From: JBDKTH01 sp964558295
GTDB taxonomy: Bacteria; Planctomycetota; Planctomycetia; Pirellulales; Thermoguttaceae
Assembly (NCBI GenBank): GCA_964558295.1
Contig: CAZLDQ010000063.1
Span: forward strand, 1-26,978
DNA length: 26,978 nucleotides
Direction: 5' to 3'
Translations under genes and position numbers: made by a program
The notes under the pieces: model-generated
The model's database searches: none
Seen by the model: only the letters and a program-made list of their open reading frames with translations
What the model was told of the DNA's origin: nothing
Shown: positions 5,962-13,565 of the stretch, piece by piece
Numbering within the stretch: position 1 is the stretch's first letter
Layout: each line of letters starts with the position of its first letter

Positions 5962-7446
5962 ATGAATCTGTCCAGCCTGCGACGAGCGGTTGTGTTGTTT
6001 CCTTGTCTGCTTGCCGGACTGGCCGCGACGAGCGACGCCGGCCAAAGACCGCCGAATGTGGTCATTGTGTTCATCGACGATATGGGCTACGCCGATATCG
6101 GCACGTTCGGCAAGGACGGGTATCCCAACTATCCCACCCCGCAATTAGATCGGATGGCCGCCGAGGGACGGGTGTTTACCGACTTCCAGGTCGCGCAGGC
6201 CGTCTGTTCCGCCAGCCGCGCGGCCCTGATGACCGGCTGCTATTCGAATCGGGTGTCGATCCTCGGTGCCCTGTTCTCCGGAAATGACCATGGCCTCAAC
6301 CCCAACGAAACCACGATCGCCGAAATCTGCAAACAGAAGAACTATGCCACGGCCGCGTTCGGCAAATGGCACCTCGGGCATCACCCCAAATTCTTACCGA
6401 CCAACCAGGGCTTCGACGAATACTTTGGGCTCCCCTACTCGAACGATATGTGGCCCTGGACCTTCGACCATACCCGGGCTCCCAAGGACGACCCAAAGGC
6501 CAAACGTTATCCGCCGCTCCCGTTGATCAAGAATACCACGGTGGTCGACGCGGACGTCACGCCCGCGGATCAGGAACAACTGACCACACAGTATACCGAG
6601 CACGCCGTCGACTTCATCCGCCGGAACAAGGACCGGCCGTTCTTCCTCTATGTGCCGCACACGATGGTCCACGTGCCACTGTTTGTCAGCGAGAAGTTCA
6701 AGGGGAAGTCGGGGGCCGGGCTGTTCGGCGACGTGATGATGGAGCTGGATTGGTCCGTGGGCCAAATCCTCCAGACGCTCCGGGAACTGGATCTCGCCCA
6801 AAACACGCTGGTCGTCTTCACCGCCGACAACGGCCCCTGGCTGAACTTCGGTAACCACGCCGGCAAAACCGGCGGCTTGCGCGAAGGAAAAGGCACCATG
6901 TTTGAAGGCGGCTCACGCAATGCGACCATCATGTGGTGGCCAGGCGTCATCCCCGCCGGCACGACCTGCGACACCGTGGCCATGACGATCGACCTGTTGC
7001 CCACCATCGCCTATCTCATCGGCGCCGACCTGCCCGCCCACAAAATCGACGGCAAAAACATCTGGCCGCTCATCGTCGGCGAGCCCGGGGCTAAGAGTCC
7101 GCACGAAGCCTATTTTCTCTACTACGGACAACAGTTGCAGGCAGTGCGCACCGAACGCTGGAAGCTGCATCTCCCACACGCCTACCGGCACTACCTGATG
7201 GACCAGGTCGGCCGCGACGGCCACCCGGGCAAGACGGTCAACCAGAAGATCGACTATGCCCTGTACGACATGGACCACGACGTGAACGAAACGACCGACG
7301 TGAAAGACCAGCACCCCGAGGTAGTCGCCAAGCTCAAGCAGCTTGCCGACCAAATGCGGGCCGACCTCGGCGACCAGGGCCGTCCCGGCCCCGGAATCCG
7401 CCCCGCCGGCCAAATGGCCCAGGGAGACTCGCGGCTGACGTGGTAA
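5962..7446 (+). CDS. Exported arylsulfatase-type sulfatase (formylglycine-dependent)
   Basis: The 494-aa protein hydrolyses sulfate esters, probably of polysaccharides; the exact substrate is unknown. The start at 5962 is preceded by GAGGAAC and begins a signal peptide (about residues 1-27, cut near SDAGQ). Family motifs are in order: metal-binding DDMGYADIG (39-47), the active-site signature CSASR (Cys82, which must be converted to formylglycine by a sulfatase-modifying enzyme), GKWHLG (134-139), HTMVH (233-237), and TADNGP (287-292). Length is normal for the family. It converges on hydA, with 41 bp between the stops. It stands alone here; no modifying enzyme or sulfate transporter is nearby. 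Confidence 0.94.
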   Translation: MNLSSLRRAVVLFPCLLAGLAATSDAGQRPPNVVIVFIDDMGYADIGTFGKDGYPNYPTPQLDRMAAEGRVFTDFQVAQAVCSASRAALMTGCYSNRVSILGALFSGNDHGLNPNETTIAEICKQKNYATAAFGKWHLGHHPKFLPTNQGFDEYFGLPYSNDMWPWTFDHTRAPKDDPKAKRYPPLPLIKNTTVVDADVTPADQEQLTTQYTEHAVDFIRRNKDRPFFLYVPHTMVHVPLFVSEKFKGKSGAGLFGDVMMELDWSVGQILQTLRELDLAQNTLVVFTADNGPWLNFGNHAGKTGGLREGKGTMFEGGSRNATIMWWPGVIPAGTTCDTVAMTIDLLPTIAYLIGADLPAHKIDGKNIWPLIVGEPGAKSPHEAYFLYYGQQLQAVRTERWKLHLPHAYRHYLMDQVGRDGHPGKTVNQKIDYALYDMDHDVNETTDVKDQHPEVVAKLKQLADQMRADLGDQGRPGPGIRPAGQMAQGDSRLTW

Positions 7447-7487
7447 GCCGCCACATACCAACGCGTTTCAGACGGTCTTTTCGCCCC

Positions 7488-9260
7488 TTAGACCCGGGGA
7501 CGCGGGGCGTATTTCGTATGCAGCAGATGGTGCGACTTCTCGCCGAGAGGCTGCCCGAGGAACTCGGCGTAGAGCTGCGCAATCTGCGGATTGTCGTGCG
7601 ACTTGCGGAGAATCTTCCCTTCGTCTTCCTTGTAGATCGCCGCAATGCGTGCTTCGCGGATGCCGTTGGTCGTGTAGCGGGGCTGACCGCCGCCGCCGAT
7701 GCAGCCGCCCGGACAGGTCATCACCTCGACGAAGTGATACTGCTTCTGGCCGCTCTTGATCGCCCCAATCACCTTCTGGGCATTCGACAGCCCATGGGCG
7801 ACGGCGACGTTCAACGTAACCCCTTCGAGGAATCGCCATTCAGGAAGCGTGTCGCGAATCGGAAGCGAGGCTTCCTTGACGCCCGAGAGACCGGCAACCT
7901 CGGCGACGTGAAGATTCTTCATCGGAAGCGCCCGACCCGTGACGATTTCATACGCCGTGCGCAAGGCCGCTTCCATCACGCCGCCGGTGTTGGCAAAAAT
8001 GTCAGCCGCACCGCTGGAAAGGCCCAGAGGAGCGTCCATTTCTTCGTCGGGAAGCTTGGGGAAGTCGATCCCCGCGGCGCGAATCATCTTGCCCAACTCG
8101 CGTGTGGTCAGCACGACGTCCACGTCGCGCACTCCACTGGAGTTCATCTCGGCCCGCTGGCACTCGAATTTCTTCGCCGTGCATGGCATGATCGAGGTGA
8201 CGAAGATCTCTTCCGGCCGTTTACCCAACTTCTGCGCGTAGTAGGTCTTCGCCACCGCGCCGAACATCTGCTGGGGCGACTTACAGGTGGAGAGGTTCGC
8301 CAACAGGTCAGGGTGGTAATACTCCATGAACTTGATCCACCCGGGCGAACAGCTCGTAAACATCGGCAAGGCCACCGGCTCCTTGTCGACCAAGGCCCGC
8401 TTGAGGCGCGTGAGCAGTTCGTTCCCTTCTTCCATAATGGTCAAGTCGGCGGCGAAGTTGGTGTCGAACACCGCATCAAACCCAAGCCGGCGCAGAGCGG
8501 CAACCATCTTCCCGGTAACCAGGGTGCCGGGCTCGTAGCCGAAACATTCGCCCAACGCGGCGCGAATCGCCGGGGCCGTTTGCACGACCACATGGTTAGC
8601 CGGGTTGTCGATCGCCTTCCAGACCTCTTCGATCTGATCACGTTCGGTAATCGCCCCCACCGGACAGACCGCCGCACACTGGCCGCACTGCACGCAGGCA
8701 ACCGTTGCCAGATTGTGATTGAAGGCCGGGCCAATCACCGTCTCAAAACCGCGATTCTGCGGGAAGAGAGCTCCCACCCCCTGGGTTTCCAGGCAGACGC
8801 TCACGCAACGGCGGCACTTGATGCACTTGCCGCTGTCACGCAACAACGCCGGCGTCGAGGTGTCGATCCGCTTGCGGGTCCGTTCGCCGTTGTAGCCGAT
8901 CTCGCGAATCCCCAGTTCGGCCGAAAGGGCCTGCAGCTCGCAGTCCTCGTTGCGGTCACAGGTCTGGCACTCGCCGTTGTGCTCGGAAAGGAGCAACTCG
9001 ACCACCGTGCGGCGGGCTTCCCGGACACGACGTGTATTGGTCTGCACCTTCATTCCCTGGCTGACCGGCATCGAGCAGGACGCCACCAGATTGCGAAACC
9101 CTTCGACCTCAACGACACAAACCCGGCAGGCCCCAATCGCCTGCAACCCTTCCACGTAGCAAAGCGAGGGAATTTTGATCCCTGCTTGTCGGGCCGCATT
9201 GAGGATACTGGTCCCTTCGGGAACTTCGACGGGGATATTGTTGATGGTCAGCGTGATCAT
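7488..9260 (-). CDS. hydA: [FeFe] hydrogenase catalytic subunit HydA, HydABC/HndD type
   Basis: The 590-aa subunit interconverts H2 with protons and electrons. An N-terminal [2Fe-2S] domain (Cys34, 45, 48, 62) leads to a His-Cys [4Fe-4S] site (His94, Cys98, 101, 107), two ferredoxin-type [4Fe-4S] clusters (Cys146-156 and 189-199) and the H-cluster domain. H-cluster motifs are TSCSPGW (302-308), MPCTAKKFE (358-366) and EVMTCPGGCIGGGGQP (512-527). The first differs from the canonical TSCCPxW by Ser for Cys. AAGGA lies 7 nt before the ATG. It is third in the hydCBA operon, after a 158-bp gap. Genes for maturases HydE, HydF and HydG, which it would need, are not in the window. Confidence 0.95.
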   Translation of the reverse strand: MITLTINNIPVEVPEGTSILNAARQAGIKIPSLCYVEGLQAIGACRVCVVEVEGFRNLVASCSMPVSQGMKVQTNTRRVREARRTVVELLLSEHNGECQTCDRNEDCELQALSAELGIREIGYNGERTRKRIDTSTPALLRDSGKCIKCRRCVSVCLETQGVGALFPQNRGFETVIGPAFNHNLATVACVQCGQCAAVCPVGAITERDQIEEVWKAIDNPANHVVVQTAPAIRAALGECFGYEPGTLVTGKMVAALRRLGFDAVFDTNFAADLTIMEEGNELLTRLKRALVDKEPVALPMFTSCSPGWIKFMEYYHPDLLANLSTCKSPQQMFGAVAKTYYAQKLGKRPEEIFVTSIMPCTAKKFECQRAEMNSSGVRDVDVVLTTRELGKMIRAAGIDFPKLPDEEMDAPLGLSSGAADIFANTGGVMEAALRTAYEIVTGRALPMKNLHVAEVAGLSGVKEASLPIRDTLPEWRFLEGVTLNVAVAHGLSNAQKVIGAIKSGQKQYHFVEVMTCPGGCIGGGGQPRYTTNGIREARIAAIYKEDEGKILRKSHDNPQIAQLYAEFLGQPLGEKSHHLLHTKYAPRPRV

Positions 9261-9418
9261 GCCACGTCCTTTTGTCTGTCGTGATTCAAGCCGAATTCAT
9301 TGGGGTCCACGGGGTGGGACTGGGGAAGCAACGTTTAGGTTTTCGCTTCGACACATGATTCCGAAGCAAAACGTCTCGACCTACCGGCCTCTCCCGCAAC
9401 TGAACCCTGTCCCCTCTT

Positions 9419-12400
9419 CTACTTCACGAAACCGTCCCCCTCACCATTATGCATACCGCAACGTCGTCCCCAGTCGCAGCGGAGGCAGCGTTGAGCTTGG
9501 CGAATGGCCACGGCCTCGCGCCAGGGCTGTTCGACTTCGTCGAAGTTGCTGCGGCGACGTTCGACAGGGATCAACGGTAGGCGTTCGCGGGGCGCATCGA
9601 TCGGTTCGGCTTCAGGATCGAAGGCCGTATCGACGGGCCGGTCGGCATGCCAAAAGGCATGGTTGGCGCCGGTCAGGTACATGTCAATCCCTCCGGCCGC
9701 CCGCGCGCCGGCCGCCACCGCCTCGCCGACCGACGAGGGCCCCACCACCACGTCCCCCCCCGCGAAGATCCACTTTTCCCCGGTCTGCCCCGTGACCGGA
9801 TTGACCTGGATAAACGTATTGTTGCGGGTTTCAAGGTGGACACCATTGCAGAGCTTCTGGACATCAAGCGTCTGTCCGATGGCCACGAGGATATGATCCG
9901 CAGGGATGACGAAGGCTTCGCCTCCTTCCTTCGGCGCACGGCGGCCGGAACGGTCAAACTCGCCGAGGCGCATCGGCCGGCACTTCAAACCGACAACCCG
10001 TTGCCCTTCGACGAGGACCTCGACCGGCGCGGTCAGCAATTGGAGGCGGACCCCCTCATGTTCGGCCTCTTCGATTTCTTCCTGGTAGGCCGGCATCGCC
10101 TCACGGCTGCGGCGGTAGACAACCGTCACCGTCTTCGCCCCGAGCCGAATGGCGGTCCGCGCGGCGTCGATCGCCGAGTTGCCACCGCCGATGACAACGA
10201 CGTCTTTGCCCACCTTGACCGAGCCGCGAAGGTTGTAGGTGCGGAGGAAGGAGAGGGCATCGGTGATCCCCTCGGCGTCGCTCCCGGGAATGTCCAAGCC
10301 CACCCCCAGCGGTGCGCCGATCCCAAGGAACACGGCCTCATAGCCGGATCCCCGAAGCGACTTGAGCGTGAAATCCCGTCCCAGCGACATGCCCGTGAGG
10401 ATCTCCACCCCCATGTTTTCAATCATGCGGACTTCCCGCGCAACGATTTCCCGCGGTAAACGGTAGGCAGGAATCGCTTGAACGAGCATTCCTCCGGGAC
10501 GTGGTTCACTTTCATAGATCGTCGGCCGATAGCCGAGCCGCGCCAGAAAATAGGCACAGGAGAGCCCGGCCGGACCGGCGCCGACGATGGCGATCTTCCG
10601 CTTGGCGTTCTGCGGATTCTCACGGACCTCGGGAAGCTGGATCGTCACTTCTTGATCGACCATAAACCGCTTGATACCACGGATCGAAACCGGCTCGTCA
10701 AGCGTGGCCCGGCGGCACTTATCCTCGCAGGTGTGGAAGCAGACTCGCGAGCAGACCGCGGCAAACGGGTTGCGGTCGCGATGCAGCTTGAGGGCCTCGG
10801 CATACCGTTTTTCGCCGACCAAGGAGATGTAGCCGGGGATATCGACATTGGCCGGGCAAGCACTGGAGCAAGGCGCATTAACCAAGGCGGCACAAACCCC
10901 CGCGCGGCAACGCTTGTCGCGGATATGTTCGATATACTCGTGTCCGAAATGGCGGATCGTCGACAACACGGGATTGGGGGCCGTTTGCCCGAGGCCGCAG
11001 AGCGACGAGTCTTTGATCATCTCGCCCAAGTCGATCAGCCGGTCAACGTCGTCCTCCTCCCCCTTGCCTTCGCAGATCCGGTTGAGGATTTCCAGCATCC
11101 GCTTCGTCCCCACCCGGCAGGGAACGCACTTGCCGCACGATTCTTCCTGGACAAATTCCAGGAAGAAGCGGGCAACGTCGACCATACAGCTATCCTCGTC
11201 CATCACGACTAGGCCGCCAGAGCCCATGATCGCGCCCAACTCGGAGAGCGATTCGTAGTCCAAGGGGACGTTGAGAAACTGCTTGGGAATACAGCCCCCG
11301 GAGGGACCGCCGATTTGGGCCGCCTTAAACTCCTTGCCGCCGGGAATGCCGCCGCCAATGTCATAGATCAAATCGCCCAACGGCATCCCTACGGGCACTT
11401 CGACGAGCCCCGAATTCTTGATCGCGCCGGCCAGGGCGAAGACCTTGGTGCCTTTGCTCTTCGCCGTGCCGTAGGCGGCATACCACTCACCACCGTGGAC
11501 GAGGATCGCTGGAACGTTGGCGTAGGTCTCCACATTGTTCAACAGCGTCGGCTTGCCCCAAAGCCCACGCTGGGCAGGGAACGGCGGTCGGGGCCGCGGC
11601 TCGCCACGATTGCCCTCGATCGACGTCATCAAGGCGGTTTCCTCGCCGCAAACGAACGCCCCCGAGCCCATGCGCAACTCCAAATCGAAATCGAAGCCCG
11701 AGCCGAGGATGTTCTCGCCCAAAAGGCCGCATTCCTTGGCCTGGGCCAGCGCGATCTTCAACCGCTCGACGGCTAGCGGATATTCGGCGCGGACGTAAAT
11801 GTAGCCCATCGACGCGCCGATCGTGTAGGCGGCAATCGCCATTCCCTCCATCACACTGTGCGGGTCACCTTCCAAAACACTACGGTCCATGAACGCGCCA
11901 GGATCACCTTCGTCGGCGTTACAGACGACGTACTTGAGATCGCTGTTGGACTGCCGTGTCAGCATCCATTTGCGCCAGGTAGGAAACCCGGCACCGCCAC
12001 GGCCGCGGAGACCCGAGACCTTGAGGGTCTCGATCACGGCCTCGGGGTCTTTGGCCATGAGCACTTTGGCCAGGGCCTGGTAACCGTCGCGACTGATGTA
12101 GTCTTCGATCTTCAGGGGATCAATCTGGCCGCAGTTGCGCAAAACGATCTTCGTCTGGCGTTTGAAGAAGTCCATCTCGGCCGTGCCGGGCACGGAACGC
12201 CCGTCCGGCCGTTTGTGGGTCAACCGGTCAACAACGCGGCCTTTGACCACGTGCTCGGTCACCAGTTCGCGGGCGTCCTCAGGCCGAACATGTTCGTAAA
12301 ACACGTCGCCAATCTTCAAGGCCGGCCCCGCCGAACAAGGGCCCAGACAGCCGGTCTCAACGATCGATACCCAACCGGCTAGGCTGCGGTCCTGGAGCTC

Positions 12401-12562
12401 CTTTTCCAAAGCCGCTTTTACCCGCAAGGCCCCAGAGGCGATGCAACTGGCTCCCATGCAGACATGGATCTGCTTGTGGCCGCTGGTGGCCAATTCGGCG
12501 TTCTGCTGACGGACCGTATTACGCAGGGAGGTCAACTCTTCGACAGTGGCAATCCGCTTCAT
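9419..12562 (-). CDS. hydB: HydB: NuoF-like diaphorase fused to a GltD/NfnB-like NAD(P)H oxidoreductase
   Basis: This 1047-aa protein joins two flavoenzymes. Residues about 30-110 are a thioredoxin-like [2Fe-2S] domain (Cys35, 40, 72, 76). Residues about 130-545 are NuoF/HydB core: GLRGRGGAGFPTWRKW for FMN (184-199), CNADEGDPGAF for NADH (214-224), and a [4Fe-4S] site (Cys476, 479, 482, 522). Where HydB proteins usually carry a ferredoxin domain, this one changes to a GltD-like N-terminal cluster domain (Cys565, 569, 604, 608, 612, 616). FAD-binding GAGPAG (661-666), NAD(P)H-binding GGGNSA (792-797), YRRSREAMPA (816-825) and the closing FAD motif GGDVVVGPSSVGEAVAAG (935-952) follow. The tail has CLRCDWGRRC (1026-1035). 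The start overlaps the hydC stop (ATGA). Likely role: passing electrons between HydA, NAD(H), perhaps NADP(H), and ferredoxin. No frameshift is seen at the junction. Confidence 0.93.
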   Translation of the reverse strand: MKRIATVEELTSLRNTVRQQNAELATSGHKQIHVCMGASCIASGALRVKAALEKELQDRSLAGWVSIVETGCLGPCSAGPALKIGDVFYEHVRPEDARELVTEHVVKGRVVDRLTHKRPDGRSVPGTAEMDFFKRQTKIVLRNCGQIDPLKIEDYISRDGYQALAKVLMAKDPEAVIETLKVSGLRGRGGAGFPTWRKWMLTRQSNSDLKYVVCNADEGDPGAFMDRSVLEGDPHSVMEGMAIAAYTIGASMGYIYVRAEYPLAVERLKIALAQAKECGLLGENILGSGFDFDLELRMGSGAFVCGEETALMTSIEGNRGEPRPRPPFPAQRGLWGKPTLLNNVETYANVPAILVHGGEWYAAYGTAKSKGTKVFALAGAIKNSGLVEVPVGMPLGDLIYDIGGGIPGGKEFKAAQIGGPSGGCIPKQFLNVPLDYESLSELGAIMGSGGLVVMDEDSCMVDVARFFLEFVQEESCGKCVPCRVGTKRMLEILNRICEGKGEEDDVDRLIDLGEMIKDSSLCGLGQTAPNPVLSTIRHFGHEYIEHIRDKRCRAGVCAALVNAPCSSACPANVDIPGYISLVGEKRYAEALKLHRDRNPFAAVCSRVCFHTCEDKCRRATLDEPVSIRGIKRFMVDQEVTIQLPEVRENPQNAKRKIAIVGAGPAGLSCAYFLARLGYRPTIYESEPRPGGMLVQAIPAYRLPREIVAREVRMIENMGVEILTGMSLGRDFTLKSLRGSGYEAVFLGIGAPLGVGLDIPGSDAEGITDALSFLRTYNLRGSVKVGKDVVVIGGGNSAIDAARTAIRLGAKTVTVVYRRSREAMPAYQEEIEEAEHEGVRLQLLTAPVEVLVEGQRVVGLKCRPMRLGEFDRSGRRAPKEGGEAFVIPADHILVAIGQTLDVQKLCNGVHLETRNNTFIQVNPVTGQTGEKWIFAGGDVVVGPSSVGEAVAAGARAAGGIDMYLTGANHAFWHADRPVDTAFDPEAEPIDAPRERLPLIPVERRRSNFDEVEQPWREAVAIRQAQRCLRCDWGRRCGMHNGEGDGFVK

Positions 12563-13095
12563 GCTCCGTCTCCATTGGTACCCGCGTTCTTCTCGCGATA
12601 TGACTCCAGGATCTTAGCCAGTTTCGACGGCCGAACACGCTGATGGACGTCGTCGTCGATCATGATCACCGGAGCCAGCCCACAGGCGCCAAAGCAGCGG
12701 CCGACGTCGAGAGAGAACATCCGGTCGGCCGTGGTTTCGCCGACCTCGACCCCCAAAGCGTCTTTGAGCGCGGCGAGGACTTGCTTGCCGCCACGCACGT
12801 AGCAAGCCGTACCCAGACAAACACGGATCATGTGCTTGCCGCGCGGCACGGTATTGAAGAAGGAATAGAAACCCACGACCCCGGCCACTTCGCTATAGGG
12901 TTTATTGAGAGCGAGGCTGATTTTCTTCAACGCCGCCTCCGGCAGGTAGCCGAAGATCCCTTGAGCAATTTGAAGCACGGGGATCAAGGCCCCGGGCACG
13001 TGTTGGTAATCTTGGAGAACGTCGTCGAGTTGGACCAGGAGTTCTTCTTCCGTAGCCTCTTGGCAACCGGGGCAAGCCCCGTCATTCGGTACCAT
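12559..13095 (-). CDS. hydC: HydC: NuoE-like [2Fe-2S] subunit of the hydrogenase
   Basis: The 178-aa thioredoxin-like subunit carries the NuoE/HydC [2Fe-2S] ligand set Cys93, Cys98, Cys134 and Cys138 (CLGTAC and CFGAC). It normally shuttles electrons to the NuoF-like subunit. The helical N-terminal domain, with VPGALIPVLQIAQGIFGYLP (33-52), is typical. An additional CPGC near the N-terminus (residues 8-11) is unusual and might bind metal. GAGG lies about 6 nt before the ATG at 13095. It is the first gene of hydCBA and shares an ATGA overlap with hydB, which implies coupled translation in equal amounts. Confidence 0.94.
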   Translation of the reverse strand: MVPNDGACPGCQEATEEELLVQLDDVLQDYQHVPGALIPVLQIAQGIFGYLPEAALKKISLALNKPYSEVAGVVGFYSFFNTVPRGKHMIRVCLGTACYVRGGKQVLAALKDALGVEVGETTADRMFSLDVGRCFGACGLAPVIMIDDDVHQRVRPSKLAKILESYREKNAGTNGDGA

Positions 13096-13565
13096 AGTGC
13101 GCCTCGTTTTCCGCAGTCCTCAGAAACCTCCGACCTCACACACCTCGGGGCCCCCCCCAGCAAACTTGCCTGAAGAAATGGTGGAGTTCCGCCTCGTCGG
13201 GAGACCAACTACCGAGCGAGGCACACGAGTGCCACCGTGATCGGTTGTTGCCGACTCTCCTTGTGCCCCGGGACTCGATCGAGCCCTCAATATATCACAA
13301 GCTCGCGACGATGCTACAGACACCTGGGTTGTTCGATGCGGCAAATCCAAGATCCATCACATATAACGGCAAGTGTATAGCTCCCTCATACAGAACCGTG
13401 CTCTGTCACCCCATGATGACATCGCAAAATCGCGCCCCTTCACGGTTATCGATGCACTAACTGGCGGTTGTTGAAAGCTTTCTTTGAAATACTTGCTAAG
13501 GTAGTGGACTGCGGAAAGAATGGAAGAGTTGCTATCACAGCCTTGCCCCCCCGCCCTGAAGACCG
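13096..13565. other. 470-bp divergent intergenic region between hydC and the glycosidase gene
   Basis: No convincing gene. It must hold the promoter of hydCBA on the minus strand and that of the glycosidase gene on the plus strand. The part near 13260-13500 is AT-richer than its surroundings, as expected for promoters, but I could not name a specific -35/-10 pair or regulator site. A short palindrome at 13220-13233 is listed separately. Confidence 0.6.
13220..13233. repeat. Short palindrome GGCAC-ACGA-GTGCC
   Basis: Perfect 5-bp arms surround a 4-nt loop. It resembles other dispersed intergenic palindromes in this window in style but not in sequence. It could be repeat debris or a binding site upstream of hydC. 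Confidence 0.45.

Noticed and set aside
7440..9284. A 614-codon open frame on the plus strand, antisense to hydA
   Set aside because: It lies almost wholly on the complementary strand of a clearly recognised hydrogenase gene, has no recognisable domain and arises from GC-rich codon bias.
13120..13350. Small minus-strand ORF upstream of hydC
   Set aside because: It has no ribosome binding site or family resemblance, and its translation is Arg/Gly/Pro-rich like other noncoding frames here.
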